The notes below the pieces were generated by a model. The model was not told where the DNA came from and ran no database searches. It worked only from the letters and a program-made list of their open reading frames with translations. A stretch of DNA of 64,000 bases from Saccharopolyspora phatthalungensis (lineage in GTDB: Bacteria > Actinomycetota > Actinomycetes > Mycobacteriales > Pseudonocardiaceae), in contig NZ_JACHIW010000002.1 of NCBI RefSeq assembly GCF_014203395.1, forward strand, positions 2,067,381-2,131,380, given 5' to 3'. Shown one piece after another: positions 35,541-43,548 of this stretch. How positions within the stretch are numbered: position 1 is the first letter of the stretch; each line of letters begins with the position of its first letter. The translations under genes and the position numbers were made by a program.

Positions 35541-36032
35541 TCACTGCGTGCCTCCCGTGGACTTCATGAGGTCCAGGTAGCCCCTGATACCGCGTACGAC
35601 TTCCTCAAGACCTGCGGCAAGTTCGTGCAGTTCTGTTGCCGCGCAGGGACTGTGGTTGAGTTTGTTGCAGACTGACCTGATCGCTTGCTCAGCCTTTTGG
35701 AGTACGAACGTCAGATGTGACTGAGCCGAGTAGGACCGGTCTTGATCGTCCACATTGGGCGCGCATGTGTCTGCGACCCGATCGACGTTACGGATGGCAC
35801 GCAACACGCAGTCCTCGCACGGGGCCCCGGTGCCCTCCGAGCACTCGTCCATCTGACTGCGTCTGAACGTCTGTTGGCACAGCGATGTGATCGTGTGCTC
35901 ATCGGCCGATACCTGGTAGTGCAGAACACGCAGCGACTCTCCGACGACACCCGCCTTGTACCGGAAACACTGCACGTCGCTAATCGTGAGCGTCTTTCCG
36001 GAATGGCCAGGTTGTGGAGCGATGCCCGCCAT
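35541..36032 (-). CDS. Protein of unknown function in the duplicated regulatory module, copy A
   Basis: A 163-residue protein starting MAGIAPQPGHSG behind GGGAGG; the longer frame from a TTG at 36065 is less likely. It has Cys pairs (TGAPCEDCVLRAIRNVDRVA, plus CFRYKAG) and a helical C-terminus (LTFVLQKAEQAIRSVCNKLN, then LAAGLEEVVRGIRGYL). It is divergent from the XRE regulator. The copy at 57430-57965 is frameshifted. No domain is recognised. Confidence 0.65.
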   Translation of the reverse strand: MAGIAPQPGHSGKTLTISDVQCFRYKAGVVGESLRVLHYQVSADEHTITSLCQQTFRRSQMDECSEGTGAPCEDCVLRAIRNVDRVADTCAPNVDDQDRSYSAQSHLTFVLQKAEQAIRSVCNKLNHSPCAATELHELAAGLEEVVRGIRGYLDLMKSTGGTQ

Positions 36033-36182
36033 GCTGCCTCCCAGGTTGAATGTTTGACTCGCCAAGTACGCTGTTGATGCAAAGGTTGATCCGTGGTGAC
36101 TAGAGATTGGGTGAGGCGGCTATGACCACACAATTGCTCTAAATGGGTGATGTCGCCCGGATGACACGTAAGGATGTATCGC
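36033..36182. promoter_or_regulatory. Divergent control region of the duplicated module, copy A
   Basis: This spacer between the 163-aa gene and the XRE gene is conserved in copy B (57966-58084). Shared words include CGCCAAGTACGCT, AGATTGGGTGA and GCTCTAAAnGGGTGATG. Conservation of noncoding sequence while neighbouring genes decay suggests promoters and the XRE operator lie here. Confidence 0.45.
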
Positions 36183-37067
36183 ATGGCTACCAATGGGTCA
36201 CCGCGAGCTAGGGCACTGTCGGCTGCTTTGCGTGACGCTCGGAACGTACGCGGGATAAGCCTTCGCGAGCTGGCAAAGAAGCTGTCACTTGATCAGTCTC
36301 ATCTATCCAAGATAGAGACTGGCAAGCGAGTGCCTAGCGTCGAAACTACCGCGATGATCTTGGCGGTCCTGGGTACCGGACCTAGCGAGCGCGAACGGAT
36401 TCTCGACCTCGCAAAGAATGCAAGCGAGCCAAACTGGCTCACCGTTGGCATGCCCGGAATACCACAACAGCTAGCGGGTGCTGTCGAGAGTGAACGCGAA
36501 GCATCAGCCATCGTTTATTGGTCGCCCATGATTATGCCGGGTTTGCTACAGACGGCTGATTACGTTCGGACTATCGCTATAGCGGATGGACAGCCGAAAC
36601 ACGACGTTGAATCACGTGTGATGGTTCGCCTCGCTAGGCGTGAAGTCCTTACCCGCCGTGAACCAGCAAAGTTCGACGTACTTGTCGGCGAGGTTGCGCT
36701 ACGGCAGCCGATCGGAACACCAGACATGATGATCGAACAGTTGCGGTACTTGATTAAAGCTAGTGTCGAATATCCTAACGTCAATCTCCGTGTGGTACCT
36801 ACGCGTGTGGGATGGCACCCTGGAACGGCTGGGTCGTTCGCGCTCTACGAGTTTCCGGACTCGCCACCGTTTGTCCATTTCGAGCACTACAGCTCGGGCG
36901 CTTTCGTTACGAACTCTGACGACATCGAAGCGTACCGCAAAGCCGTAGCCGCGATTGGTCAATACGCATACAGTCCTGCCGATTCAACAAATTTCATCGC
37001 GCAGGTTATCGTAGAGGAGTATCAAGAAAATGACATCCGAGATCAAATGGCGCAAGAGCACGTATAG
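36183..37067 (+). CDS. XRE-family regulator with DUF5753 domain
   Basis: A 294-residue protein. The XRE helix-turn-helix (about 15-70) reads ISLRELAKKLSLDQSHLSKI, then ETGKRVPSVET. A DUF5753 domain follows (SPMIMPGLLQTADYVRTIAI, then FVHFEHYSSGAFVTNSDDIE). These proteins pair with small DUF397 proteins in Streptomyces-type signalling systems (BldB/WhiJ-like). AAGGA with good spacing favours ATG 36183 over 36174. The DUF397 gene overlaps its end by 38 bases. The gene is lower in GC than its surroundings. Confidence 0.9.
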   Translation: MATNGSPRARALSAALRDARNVRGISLRELAKKLSLDQSHLSKIETGKRVPSVETTAMILAVLGTGPSERERILDLAKNASEPNWLTVGMPGIPQQLAGAVESEREASAIVYWSPMIMPGLLQTADYVRTIAIADGQPKHDVESRVMVRLARREVLTRREPAKFDVLVGEVALRQPIGTPDMMIEQLRYLIKASVEYPNVNLRVVPTRVGWHPGTAGSFALYEFPDSPPFVHFEHYSSGAFVTNSDDIEAYRKAVAAIGQYAYSPADSTNFIAQVIVEEYQENDIRDQMAQEHV

Positions 37068-37206
37068 TAACGTTAATGGCGAATGTGTCGAGCTGACAAC
37101 AACGTTAGACCGGATCCGCGATTCCAAAGATCCGAATGGCCCCACGCTGCGCGTAAACGCGGCGAGTTTCGTTCATGCGGTGAAGCAGGGACGCTTCGAC
37201 CGCTAA
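37030..37206 (+). CDS. DUF397 protein, partner of the XRE-DUF5753 regulator
   Basis: A 58-residue protein (KWRKSTYSNVNGECVELTT, then IRDSKDPNGPTLRV and FVHAVKQGRFDR), textbook DUF397. In related systems the XRE protein and DUF397 act as antagonistic partners controlling development or antibiotic production. It begins inside the XRE gene, so translation is coupled. Two further copies lie at 58269 and 58627. Confidence 0.92.
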   Translation: MTSEIKWRKSTYSNVNGECVELTTTLDRIRDSKDPNGPTLRVNAASFVHAVKQGRFDR

Positions 37207-37210
37207 CATG

Positions 37211-37243
37211 ATGGTGCCCCGGTACGTCGTACCGGGGCACCAT
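37211..37243 (+). terminator. Perfect hairpin after DUF397, copy A
   Basis: A 15-bp perfect stem (ATGGTGCCCCGGTAC and its complement) with a 3-base loop lies four bases past the DUF397 stop. A counterpart follows the second DUF397 gene. Confidence 0.85.
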
Positions 37244-37415
37244 TGTGCCGAGCGGTTGAGAATGTGCCGACTTGGCTTTCTTACCCAAATTCGAGGCATT
37301 TCGGCGCCCGCCCAACCTGCGGACCTGAGGCGGAGGGATTCGTCAGATTACGTGCCGTCGGCGGGTGGTCGTGCCACAGCGGAGACGGGCAGGGGACTTG
37401 TGCGTGCTGCGTTTG

Positions 37416-38012
37416 TCAAGGCTGCTCGGTGACGTTCAGCGAGGCGAGCGTGTTCTCCCGGTCATGGATGTACACGAGGTCGGTAACCGTGGCCGGGCGG
37501 AACCAGTTCAGCAGCTCGGCAAGAGCCTGCTGCTCATGCGACGTCACTCGGATTTCATCCTTGACTAGGCAGGCGCACAGATTGTCGAGCATGATCGCTT
37601 GTTCCCCGGCGAAGCTTAGGGAGCGGTTGCTGTCGAGATCGTGTGGCGACAGCCGTCCGGCGAATCGCTCAAGCAGCTCCTGGGATTTCGTGTTGAGCCA
37701 GTTCAGGTCGGCGTTGGTCACCACTCGCGGTTGATCGGCGACCTGGATGGCGGCAAGTGTCTGCGCACGATTGTTGATGTAGTCGTAGTGGCCGGCGGGG
37801 ACCACATCGAGCAGCCGGGTCAGCGTTTCCTTTTCCGCCGGTGTCACTTCGGTGCGGCGGTTGACTAGCATCTTGCAGATTTCGTTGAGCAAAGATGCCG
37901 ACTCGCCTGCTTCGCCCAGGGCGCGGTACGCGGCCAGCCGACGCTTGGGCAGCCGGTCGGCCAACCGCTCCAGCAACCGGCGCAGCGCCTCGTTCACATG
38001 GGCTGTATCCAT
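37416..38012 (-). CDS. Tandem MafI-like immunity protein (two repeats)
   Basis: A 198-residue protein made of two related halves of about 90 residues. The first has LLERLADRLPKRRLAAYRAL and LLNEICKMLVNRRTEVT. The second has LLERFAGRLSPHDLDSNRSL and MLDNLCACLVKDEIRVTSHE. The pattern (helical, early Arg/Asp turn, LxxLCxxL) resembles MafI immunity proteins that neutralise MafB-type secreted toxins. The toxin-tail fragment sits directly upstream, as expected. A GTG at 38033 is an alternative start that would almost overlap the toxin stop. Assignment is by pattern, not alignment. Confidence 0.6.
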   Translation of the reverse strand: MDTAHVNEALRRLLERLADRLPKRRLAAYRALGEAGESASLLNEICKMLVNRRTEVTPAEKETLTRLLDVVPAGHYDYINNRAQTLAAIQVADQPRVVTNADLNWLNTKSQELLERFAGRLSPHDLDSNRSLSFAGEQAIMLDNLCACLVKDEIRVTSHEQQALAELLNWFRPATVTDLVYIHDRENTLASLNVTEQP

Positions 38013-38038
38013 CGTCGTGTGGTCTCCACTCACTTACG

Positions 38039-38405
38039 TCAGGGTACCGGGTGCGGATTGCCGAACTCGTCGTTCATCATGACGCCTTCGCCGCGCAACG
38101 GGTAGCCGGTTTTGACCTGACCCTCCGGCGTCACGAGGCCCTCGATCTCCACGCCGTCTCTGGTTCCGGTGAACCTGTAGTTCCCACTTTTCTCCAAAGT
38201 GGGCGGGCGGTCCGGGTTTTTCGCAACATCTTCAACGGCGTTGATGATCTGGTCCTCGTCCCAAGACTCGGGGTAAGTCTCCAGCGCTTTGCTCGCTGCG
38301 TGGAAACAGTCACCGGCCTCCAGCCACTTGGTCGGCTCGCCGTCGAAAGCGTCACGGAACTGCTCGGCGGCTTCCCCTAATGGTGGAGTCGGTTATTGGA
38401 ACGGT
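38039..38405 (-). pseudogene. Stranded C-terminal toxin domain of a polymorphic toxin
   Basis: The frame upstream of the immunity gene reads LGEAAEQFRDAFDGEPTKWL, then YRFTGTRDGVEIEGLV and GQVKTGYPLRGEGVMMND, ending FGNPHPVP and a stop at 38039. This resembles secreted-nuclease tips with a TGYP motif. An in-frame stop lies just upstream and there is no start codon, so only the last 116 or so residues remain. Together with the immunity gene it looks like an orphan toxin cassette, which in polymorphic toxin systems serves as a reservoir for tip exchange. Confidence 0.6.
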
Positions 38406-38573
38406 CCGAATACCTGCCTGATTCGAGCCCTCGGTGCCGCGTGGTGGTGGCTCGGCCGTTGCCGCCTCAAAGTTGACACGTGGGCGTGTCTGAGAAATCG
38501 GGTGCTTTGTGAGGGGCGGCCCGTCAGTATGAGGATCATGAGTGGCGGGACGCGCGTGGGGAGTTAGCAGGAC

Positions 38574-39344
38574 GTGGAGAAGGCGGGGCGTCCGCTCGCC
38601 TTGGTCACGGGGGCGGGACGTTCGGCCGGGATCGCGGCGTCCGTAGTACTGAATCTGGCGCAGGCTGGCTGGGACGTGGCCTTCACGTACTGGACGCCTT
38701 ATGACGCGCGGATGCAGTGGGGCATGGAGCCGGGCGCACCTGGAGAGTTGCAGAGGAAGGTGGCTTCCCTCGGAGCGAGAACAGTTGCGGTTGAGGCGGA
38801 TCTGAGCGACTCGGATGCGCCGGCTCGGCTCTTCGACAGTGTTGAGCGCGAGTTGGGAAACGTCAACGCGTTGGTGCTCTGCCACTGCGAGTCGGTCGAC
38901 TCTGGTCTGTTGGATACCACGGTGGAGAGCTTCGATCTGCACTTTGCAGTCAATGCACGGGCAACGTGGCTGCTGATCCGGGAGTACGGGTTGCGATTCC
39001 GCGGGCAGTACGGAAGCGGGCGTATCGTCAGTCTGACCAGCGACCACACCGCAGGCAACTTGCCCTATGGGGCGAGTAAGGGGGCGATGGACCGGATCAC
39101 GCTGGCCTCTGCCCGTGAGCTCGCTCATCTGGGAGTGACCTGTAATGCGATCAATCCCGGGCCGACCGATACCGGGTGGATGACCGAAGAGCAAAAGGCA
39201 GACATGACTCGCTCCACACCCCTGGGACGTCTCGGTGTGCCGCAGGACTGCGCGAATCTGGTCACGTTCCTTTGCTCGGCGGAGGGCGGATGGATCAACG
39301 GCCAGCTTCTCCAGAGCAATGGCGGTCTCGGGTCAAATGCATGA
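38574..39344 (+). CDS. Short-chain dehydrogenase/reductase
   Basis: A 256-residue classical SDR with VTGAGRSAGIAASV (cofactor loop), a Ser in RIVSLTSDHTAG, YGASKGAMDR (YxxxK) and NPGPTDTGWM, and ending in the family's NGQLLQSNGG. It resembles FabG-like 3-oxoacyl reductases. It starts at GTG 38574 with a weak AGGA. It stands alone between the toxin-tail locus and the integrase unit, so its substrate and role are unclear. Confidence 0.85.
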   Translation: MEKAGRPLALVTGAGRSAGIAASVVLNLAQAGWDVAFTYWTPYDARMQWGMEPGAPGELQRKVASLGARTVAVEADLSDSDAPARLFDSVERELGNVNALVLCHCESVDSGLLDTTVESFDLHFAVNARATWLLIREYGLRFRGQYGSGRIVSLTSDHTAGNLPYGASKGAMDRITLASARELAHLGVTCNAINPGPTDTGWMTEEQKADMTRSTPLGRLGVPQDCANLVTFLCSAEGGWINGQLLQSNGGLGSNA

Positions 39345-39352
39345 GGCGAGGC

Positions 39353-40462
39353 TCACGGGTGCTTGCGGCTGGCGACGTCGGCGGCGTAGTTGGTCCAGTC
39401 TCCGCTGGAGGCGCGTTGCCATGCGACGGCGACTTTGACGCTGATTCCGAGCATACGGGCCAGCATCGCGGCCGGGAGTTCGCCGGCGAGGGTGAACAGC
39501 GCGGTGGAGCGGTCTTGTTGAGGATTGAGGCCGATGTCCTGCAGACGTTGGCCGAGCCGTTCGTCGCTGATCGGCCGGCCAGGGTGCCCGCCGGGGAACA
39601 GCCACGGGGCGTGATCGGGGGCGCCGGTCATGGCATGGCCGCGGCGGGTGCTGACCAGCCTGCGCACCATTGCTCCCAGTGGTTCCGGGAGGTGGATCGG
39701 GGAGGTGCCCAGCGTGATCTCGACCCGGTCTTCGTGAAAGCGGACGTGGTCGATGGTGAGGTGGGTGATGGTGGCGATGCGTTGGGCGTAAAGAAGAAGT
39801 AAGAGCCCGGCGACGCGGTCGGAGGTGGCGAGGGTGTCGTCGTGGAGCAGTCGGCGAGCGTCGGTCCAGCGTTTCTCGGTGTCCGGGGTCCCTTGGGGTG
39901 CTGTCCAATAGGGAGTGGTGTAGGTCAGTCCGTGGGCGTGCCGGTATTTGACGGCCCAGCGGAGGAAATGGCTGGTTTCGTCCCGGTGGCTGGAGGTGGA
40001 CGCGGTGATCCAGCGGTCGAGGTCGGCCTGGGTGCAGGTGTCGAGTGTCAGTGCGTTGTCGCCGAGCCAGTTGAGAAAGTTCGTCGCGGCGGTGACATGG
40101 CAGCGCACGTTCAGGTCCTGGAGGCGGGTGGTGTGGTTTTCGCCGAGGCGTTGCCGCAGTCGGCGTAGGTGGTGCCAGACGGCGTAGTTGTGCAGGATCC
40201 GGCGCTCGGCAGGGTCGGTGCGGTTTTGGACGGTCGTGGTGATCCAGCGTTCCAGCGCGGTGAGGCGTTCGTCGCGTGGGGGCAGGACGTTGGTTGCGAC
40301 CAGGATGCTGCGGAGGTGCGCGAGTGTCTTGCCGTCGGGTAGTTGGTCAAGGATCTCGTGAGTGAGCGGGCCGGTGTTCCCGGCGATCTGCGCGAGGAGT
40401 TCGCGGACTTTCGATCGGGAGAGCCAGGTCAGGGTGCTGTCGGGGCGTGTAACGCCGGTCAA
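39353..40462 (-). CDS. Degenerate tyrosine-recombinase-like protein
   Basis: A 369-residue protein with an N-terminal helical domain and an integrase-like C-terminus (LLLYAQRIATITHLTIDHVR, including the first Arg box). The later box reads LPAAMLARMLGISVKVAVAW in place of the usual HxxR, and only a Tyr near the end (WTNYAADV) is left. It may be an accessory recombinase subunit. The start (TTG 40462) overlaps the upstream gene by 116 bases in another frame, so the true start may be later. It is the last gene of the integrase unit. Confidence 0.65.
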   Translation of the reverse strand: MTGVTRPDSTLTWLSRSKVRELLAQIAGNTGPLTHEILDQLPDGKTLAHLRSILVATNVLPPRDERLTALERWITTTVQNRTDPAERRILHNYAVWHHLRRLRQRLGENHTTRLQDLNVRCHVTAATNFLNWLGDNALTLDTCTQADLDRWITASTSSHRDETSHFLRWAVKYRHAHGLTYTTPYWTAPQGTPDTEKRWTDARRLLHDDTLATSDRVAGLLLLLYAQRIATITHLTIDHVRFHEDRVEITLGTSPIHLPEPLGAMVRRLVSTRRGHAMTGAPDHAPWLFPGGHPGRPISDERLGQRLQDIGLNPQQDRSTALFTLAGELPAAMLARMLGISVKVAVAWQRASSGDWTNYAADVASRKHP

Positions 40463-41753
40463 TTGCCTTGTGCAGTGATGTCAGCTCGGAACGGATCGTG
40501 CCGGTTTCGTTGCTGAGCAAATGGCGTAGGCGCTGGTCGAGGATGCATCGTTGGCAGGGTTGCTGGCTGAGCTGCCATGTGGTGCGGCAGACCGGGCAGC
40601 GGTCCCAGAACTCGGGGTCGGGGTTGGTGCATTGGGCGCACAACGGCTGCTGCATGGTGCCTCCGCGCACCGGCGCGGTGTTGCCGCAGCCGGTGCAGGT
40701 CGCCCAGCGTTGTTTGCAGCGCAGGCACCATGGTTGCCCGGTGGCCCGGGAGATGTCACATGGTGCTGTGCGCCCGCAGAGCGCGCACGTGGTTGCGGAC
40801 CTGGGCCGGCAGACACTGCAACGCGGGCCGTCGGGTTGGCGGACGGAGACGGGCTTGTGGCGTCCGCACTCGACGCAATTTTCCCAGGTGGTACGGTCTT
40901 TGACCCAGCAGGTGTGACACAGGGGTGCGTTTTGATCGTCGCGGGCGGCAGGCGTTCGCACGGCGCCGCAGCGGGCGCAGGGCAGTGCTGTGGTTCGGGC
41001 GAAGCAGCTGCGACAGAGCCGCTGGCCGTTGCGCACCTTGACGAGTGGCTTGATCTGCTGGCATTGCGGACAGGCTGGCTTGATCACGTTCGTAGCGCCT
41101 GCTTGAACGAGCTCGTCGACGAACCGCAGTACCCCTGGAGTGGGCGCGTTGTGACCGGCCCCGGTCAGCAGGGTCGGCTGGGCGAGCACGGCCCAGACCA
41201 CTCGTCGTTGCTCGGCTGGGCGCTTCGCGGCGGCGCTGAGCGCCGCGCGAACGATGTCCGCCTCGAGTGCTGGATCCAGTTCGGTGACAAGTTCGGTGAG
41301 ATCTGCCAGCGAGTCCTCTGCAGTGTCAGGGCAGCGGGAGCAGCGAGGCCTGCCGTGACGATCCCGGCCGGCGACGGGGCGTCGCTGGCCGCAACCTGCG
41401 CAGGTGGTGCGTGTGTCCGAACAGGACGAACATCTCCATTGCCGACCGCTGACTCGACGACGAGTCTGTCCGCATACACCGCAGTGAGGAAGGGAAATCT
41501 CCTGGGCGCCAGCGTCGTGCAGTGCTACCAGCATCCTGGCCACGCAGTAGGGCGCCGGTGGCCGGCCTGTGCGCAACACCGATGGATCGTCACGGAGAGC
41601 CCGGGCCAGGCGTCGTTGACTCGTTCGCTCGCGAACAACGGAGCACACAGCTTGCCGGATAGCCGCCGCATCCATGCGGGGTTCGATGGTGTTGATCAGC
41701 TCGACGATCAGCCCGATGGGGTCGGGCAGCACCTCGTGGTCGGTGTTGGTCAC
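40347..41753 (-). CDS. Zinc-ribbon-rich protein of the integrase unit
   Basis: A 468-residue protein. After a helical start it has about ten CxxC pairs in a row, among them CGVCGQTRRR, CSSCSDTRTTCAGC, CPQCQQIKPL, CRSCFART, CARCGAV, CVECGRH, CALCGRT, CTGCGNT, CPVCRT and CQRC. This looks like an array of zinc ribbons for DNA or RNA binding. It overlaps the HTH gene upstream by ATGA. The last 38 residues lie in the overlap with the next gene and may be dispensable. Position suggests it guides or assists recombination. Confidence 0.7.
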   Translation of the reverse strand: MTNTDHEVLPDPIGLIVELINTIEPRMDAAAIRQAVCSVVRERTSQRRLARALRDDPSVLRTGRPPAPYCVARMLVALHDAGAQEISLPHCGVCGQTRRRVSGRQWRCSSCSDTRTTCAGCGQRRPVAGRDRHGRPRCSRCPDTAEDSLADLTELVTELDPALEADIVRAALSAAAKRPAEQRRVVWAVLAQPTLLTGAGHNAPTPGVLRFVDELVQAGATNVIKPACPQCQQIKPLVKVRNGQRLCRSCFARTTALPCARCGAVRTPAARDDQNAPLCHTCWVKDRTTWENCVECGRHKPVSVRQPDGPRCSVCRPRSATTCALCGRTAPCDISRATGQPWCLRCKQRWATCTGCGNTAPVRGGTMQQPLCAQCTNPDPEFWDRCPVCRTTWQLSQQPCQRCILDQRLRHLLSNETGTIRSELTSLHKAIDRRYTPRQHPDLALPIESPRTPRADRREHRPAHSRDP

Positions 41754-42097
41754 TGGTCCACCGCAGTGATCCGGGCCCTCTTCGGCCTCAACAAGCCGAC
41801 ACCTTCACCAGCCGAGGTGCCGCCTGCAGCGGCCTTTCTAGGTTTCCTTGCGGTTTCGCCCGTGGCGGCGGGCTCGATGAGGTCCTCCATTGAGCAGTCC
41901 AGGATGTCCAGCAAGGCCATCAGAACTTTCAGGCTCAGGCGTTCGGGCCGTTCGGTGACCAACCGGTAGACCTGGCTCGACGACAGGGTGATCCCGCATT
42001 CGGCCAGCAGCGGGATCAGATCGGTGGTGGAAAACATGCCTCGATCTGCCATGACCCGGCGCAGGTGCCATCGGTAGTCCAATTTCTGCTCCATCAA
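41750..42097 (-). CDS. Cro/C1-type helix-turn-helix protein of the integrase unit
   Basis: A 115-residue protein with a Cro/C1-like domain (LIPLLAECGITLSSSQVYRL, then LMALLDILDCSMEDLI) and a basic, Ala/Gly-rich tail. It overlaps both neighbours by ATGA (42094-42097 and 41750-41753). It could be a directionality factor or regulator of the recombinase. Confidence 0.82.
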   Translation of the reverse strand: MMEQKLDYRWHLRRVMADRGMFSTTDLIPLLAECGITLSSSQVYRLVTERPERLSLKVLMALLDILDCSMEDLIEPAATGETARKPRKAAAGGTSAGEGVGLLRPKRARITAVDQ

Positions 42098-43257
42098 CGC
42101 CCCTTCCCATACGGTGCGGTTGGCTCCAGCGCTGGCGCGATAGCGTTACGCAGTGCGGTGTTCATGAAGTCATCGCTGACGTGTGTGTAGATCGCCGTCG
42201 AGCTGTCACACTCGTGTCCTACTTGGACTTGGATGAACCTGCGGTCCACCCCCTCCTCGGTCAGATGCGTTACATACGAGTGGCGAAGACTATGGGGTGT
42301 AAGGATTTTCGGCAGTTTCAACGCGTCCCGATAAGATTCGAATCGTGCGTTGATCTCCGCTGGCTTGATCCGCCCACCGCGCTCTGTCACCCACAGCGCC
42401 GGGTGATCGGCGCAGCCGAAGCGGGGCCGGATGTTCTCCACATAGTCGGCCACCGCCTCCACCGCCCAACTCATCACTGAGGCCACGTTGCGCCGCCGCG
42501 GCGGCTGACCGCGCTTGGCCTTGCCATAGCGGACATGCAGCATCCCGAACCGGCCGAACTCCGGCGCTGCCGGATTGCGACCCCAGTCCACCACATCCAG
42601 TTTCGACGCCTCCGTCCGCCGCAGGCCCCAGGCGTAAATGACCTTGAACAGCGTGGCGTCCCGGTACGCCACCAGCGCGCCCTTGCGTCTCGCGCGAACA
42701 GCCCGATCGACCTGGTCGTCGGCGTAATCCAGAAACCTCTGCAACTCCTCCCGCGTAAACGGACGCGCCTCCGGGTTGCCTTCGTAGCCGTTAAGGTGTG
42801 CGATCGAGTTCCACTCGTGCACGATCGGCATCGGATGCACCCCCGGCCCGAACGCCTTCTCGCACGCATCGCCCCAGCCATACCGTGCGTTGTCGGTGAT
42901 GAACTCGGTGAACAAGCGCAGGTCACATTGGTAGCCGCGGATCGTAGAGGGAGCCAGATGGTGTTCGCTGGTCAGCGTTGACGACCATTCATCCACATGA
43001 GATGGCGTCCAACGCCACGGGAACTCATTGGTATAGATCAGAAAACGGCGAACCAGCCACTCACGAGCAGCGATCGTCTCTTCCCGCAGCCCGCGAGAGG
43101 CCTGCTGGGCCCGAAACCCGCGCAGCATCGCCTCGACCATCGCATCCTCCGGTCGCAAGTGCACCACGCCGGAAACCAGCTCCAAATGCGCAGCACCCGC
43201 GAGATTCGACGGCCCCAAAACCAAGCCTCCGATCCGCCCACTTAATGAGCGGATCAT
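42094..43257 (-). CDS. Tyrosine recombinase / integrase (catalytic)
   Basis: A 387-residue integrase. A SAM-like N-terminal domain (FTEFITDNARYG) is followed by the catalytic domain with Arg in YAWGLRRTEASKLDV, the HxxR box in LTPHSLRHSYVTHLTEEG, a later His in QVQVGHECDSS and the nucleophile Tyr in TAIYTHVSDDF. All key residues are present. It heads a four-gene unit with 4-base overlaps. This unit probably moves as a transposon or genomic island, but no attachment site could be identified. Confidence 0.9.
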   Translation of the reverse strand: MIRSLSGRIGGLVLGPSNLAGAAHLELVSGVVHLRPEDAMVEAMLRGFRAQQASRGLREETIAAREWLVRRFLIYTNEFPWRWTPSHVDEWSSTLTSEHHLAPSTIRGYQCDLRLFTEFITDNARYGWGDACEKAFGPGVHPMPIVHEWNSIAHLNGYEGNPEARPFTREELQRFLDYADDQVDRAVRARRKGALVAYRDATLFKVIYAWGLRRTEASKLDVVDWGRNPAAPEFGRFGMLHVRYGKAKRGQPPRRRNVASVMSWAVEAVADYVENIRPRFGCADHPALWVTERGGRIKPAEINARFESYRDALKLPKILTPHSLRHSYVTHLTEEGVDRRFIQVQVGHECDSSTAIYTHVSDDFMNTALRNAIAPALEPTAPYGKGR

Positions 43258-43339
43258 GCATCAAACGGGATCGTCGAGGCAAACTGGCAGGTCACAGCAC
43301 TCTCGCCCAGCGAGATGCGGTAGCCTCAGGTCAGCACGC

Positions 43340-43548
43340 TCACCAGGCGACCAGTGATTTGTCGCCCATCTGATGCAATTTCCGAGGGTTGCTCCAACCC
43401 TCCGCTGTGTCGATGCGCTGAAGTCCCGCCCCGGCCTCATGCAGAAGATCACCGTAGATCGTCATCGACCAGGCGGTCTTATGGATGCTGTCTGTGTTGC
43501 CCGGTACGAGGCCTTCGGGTCACTGGTCTCACCGAGCTCGGCCATCAT
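43340..43548 (-). pseudogene. Broken N-terminus of a putative type VII-secreted toxin
   Basis: The start MMAELGETSDPKA matches the opening of actinobacterial T7SS-type toxins. One missing base then shifts the frame, and the reading continues in another frame as LVPGNTDSIHKTAW, then LLHEAGAGLQRIDTAEGWS. After GWS the similarity stops where WSGPAA would be expected. The ATG at 43546-43548 overlaps the stop of the WXG partner by ATGA. The gene is thus frameshifted and cut off, and the remainder is absent. Confidence 0.65.

Larger units (their letters stand above)
34970..37311. repeat. Duplicated regulatory module, copy A part 2
   Basis: Homologous to 56912-58871 in pieces. It contains a Cys-rich 84-aa gene, a 163-aa gene, a divergent intergenic region, an XRE-DUF5753 regulator, DUF397, a hairpin and about 60 bases beyond it. 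Copy A is intact. Copy B is decayed, with a frameshift in the second gene and most of the regulator missing. Base composition here is visibly lower in GC than the flanks, suggesting transfer. Confidence 0.8.

Noticed and set aside
36012..36182. attI or phage attachment core between the module genes
   Set aside because: Shared words with copy B are explained by the whole-module duplication, and no integrase-adjacent matching core was found.
42181..42480. 99-aa plus-strand frame opposite the integrase
   Set aside because: Antisense to the integrase catalytic motifs and without a ribosome site or domain.
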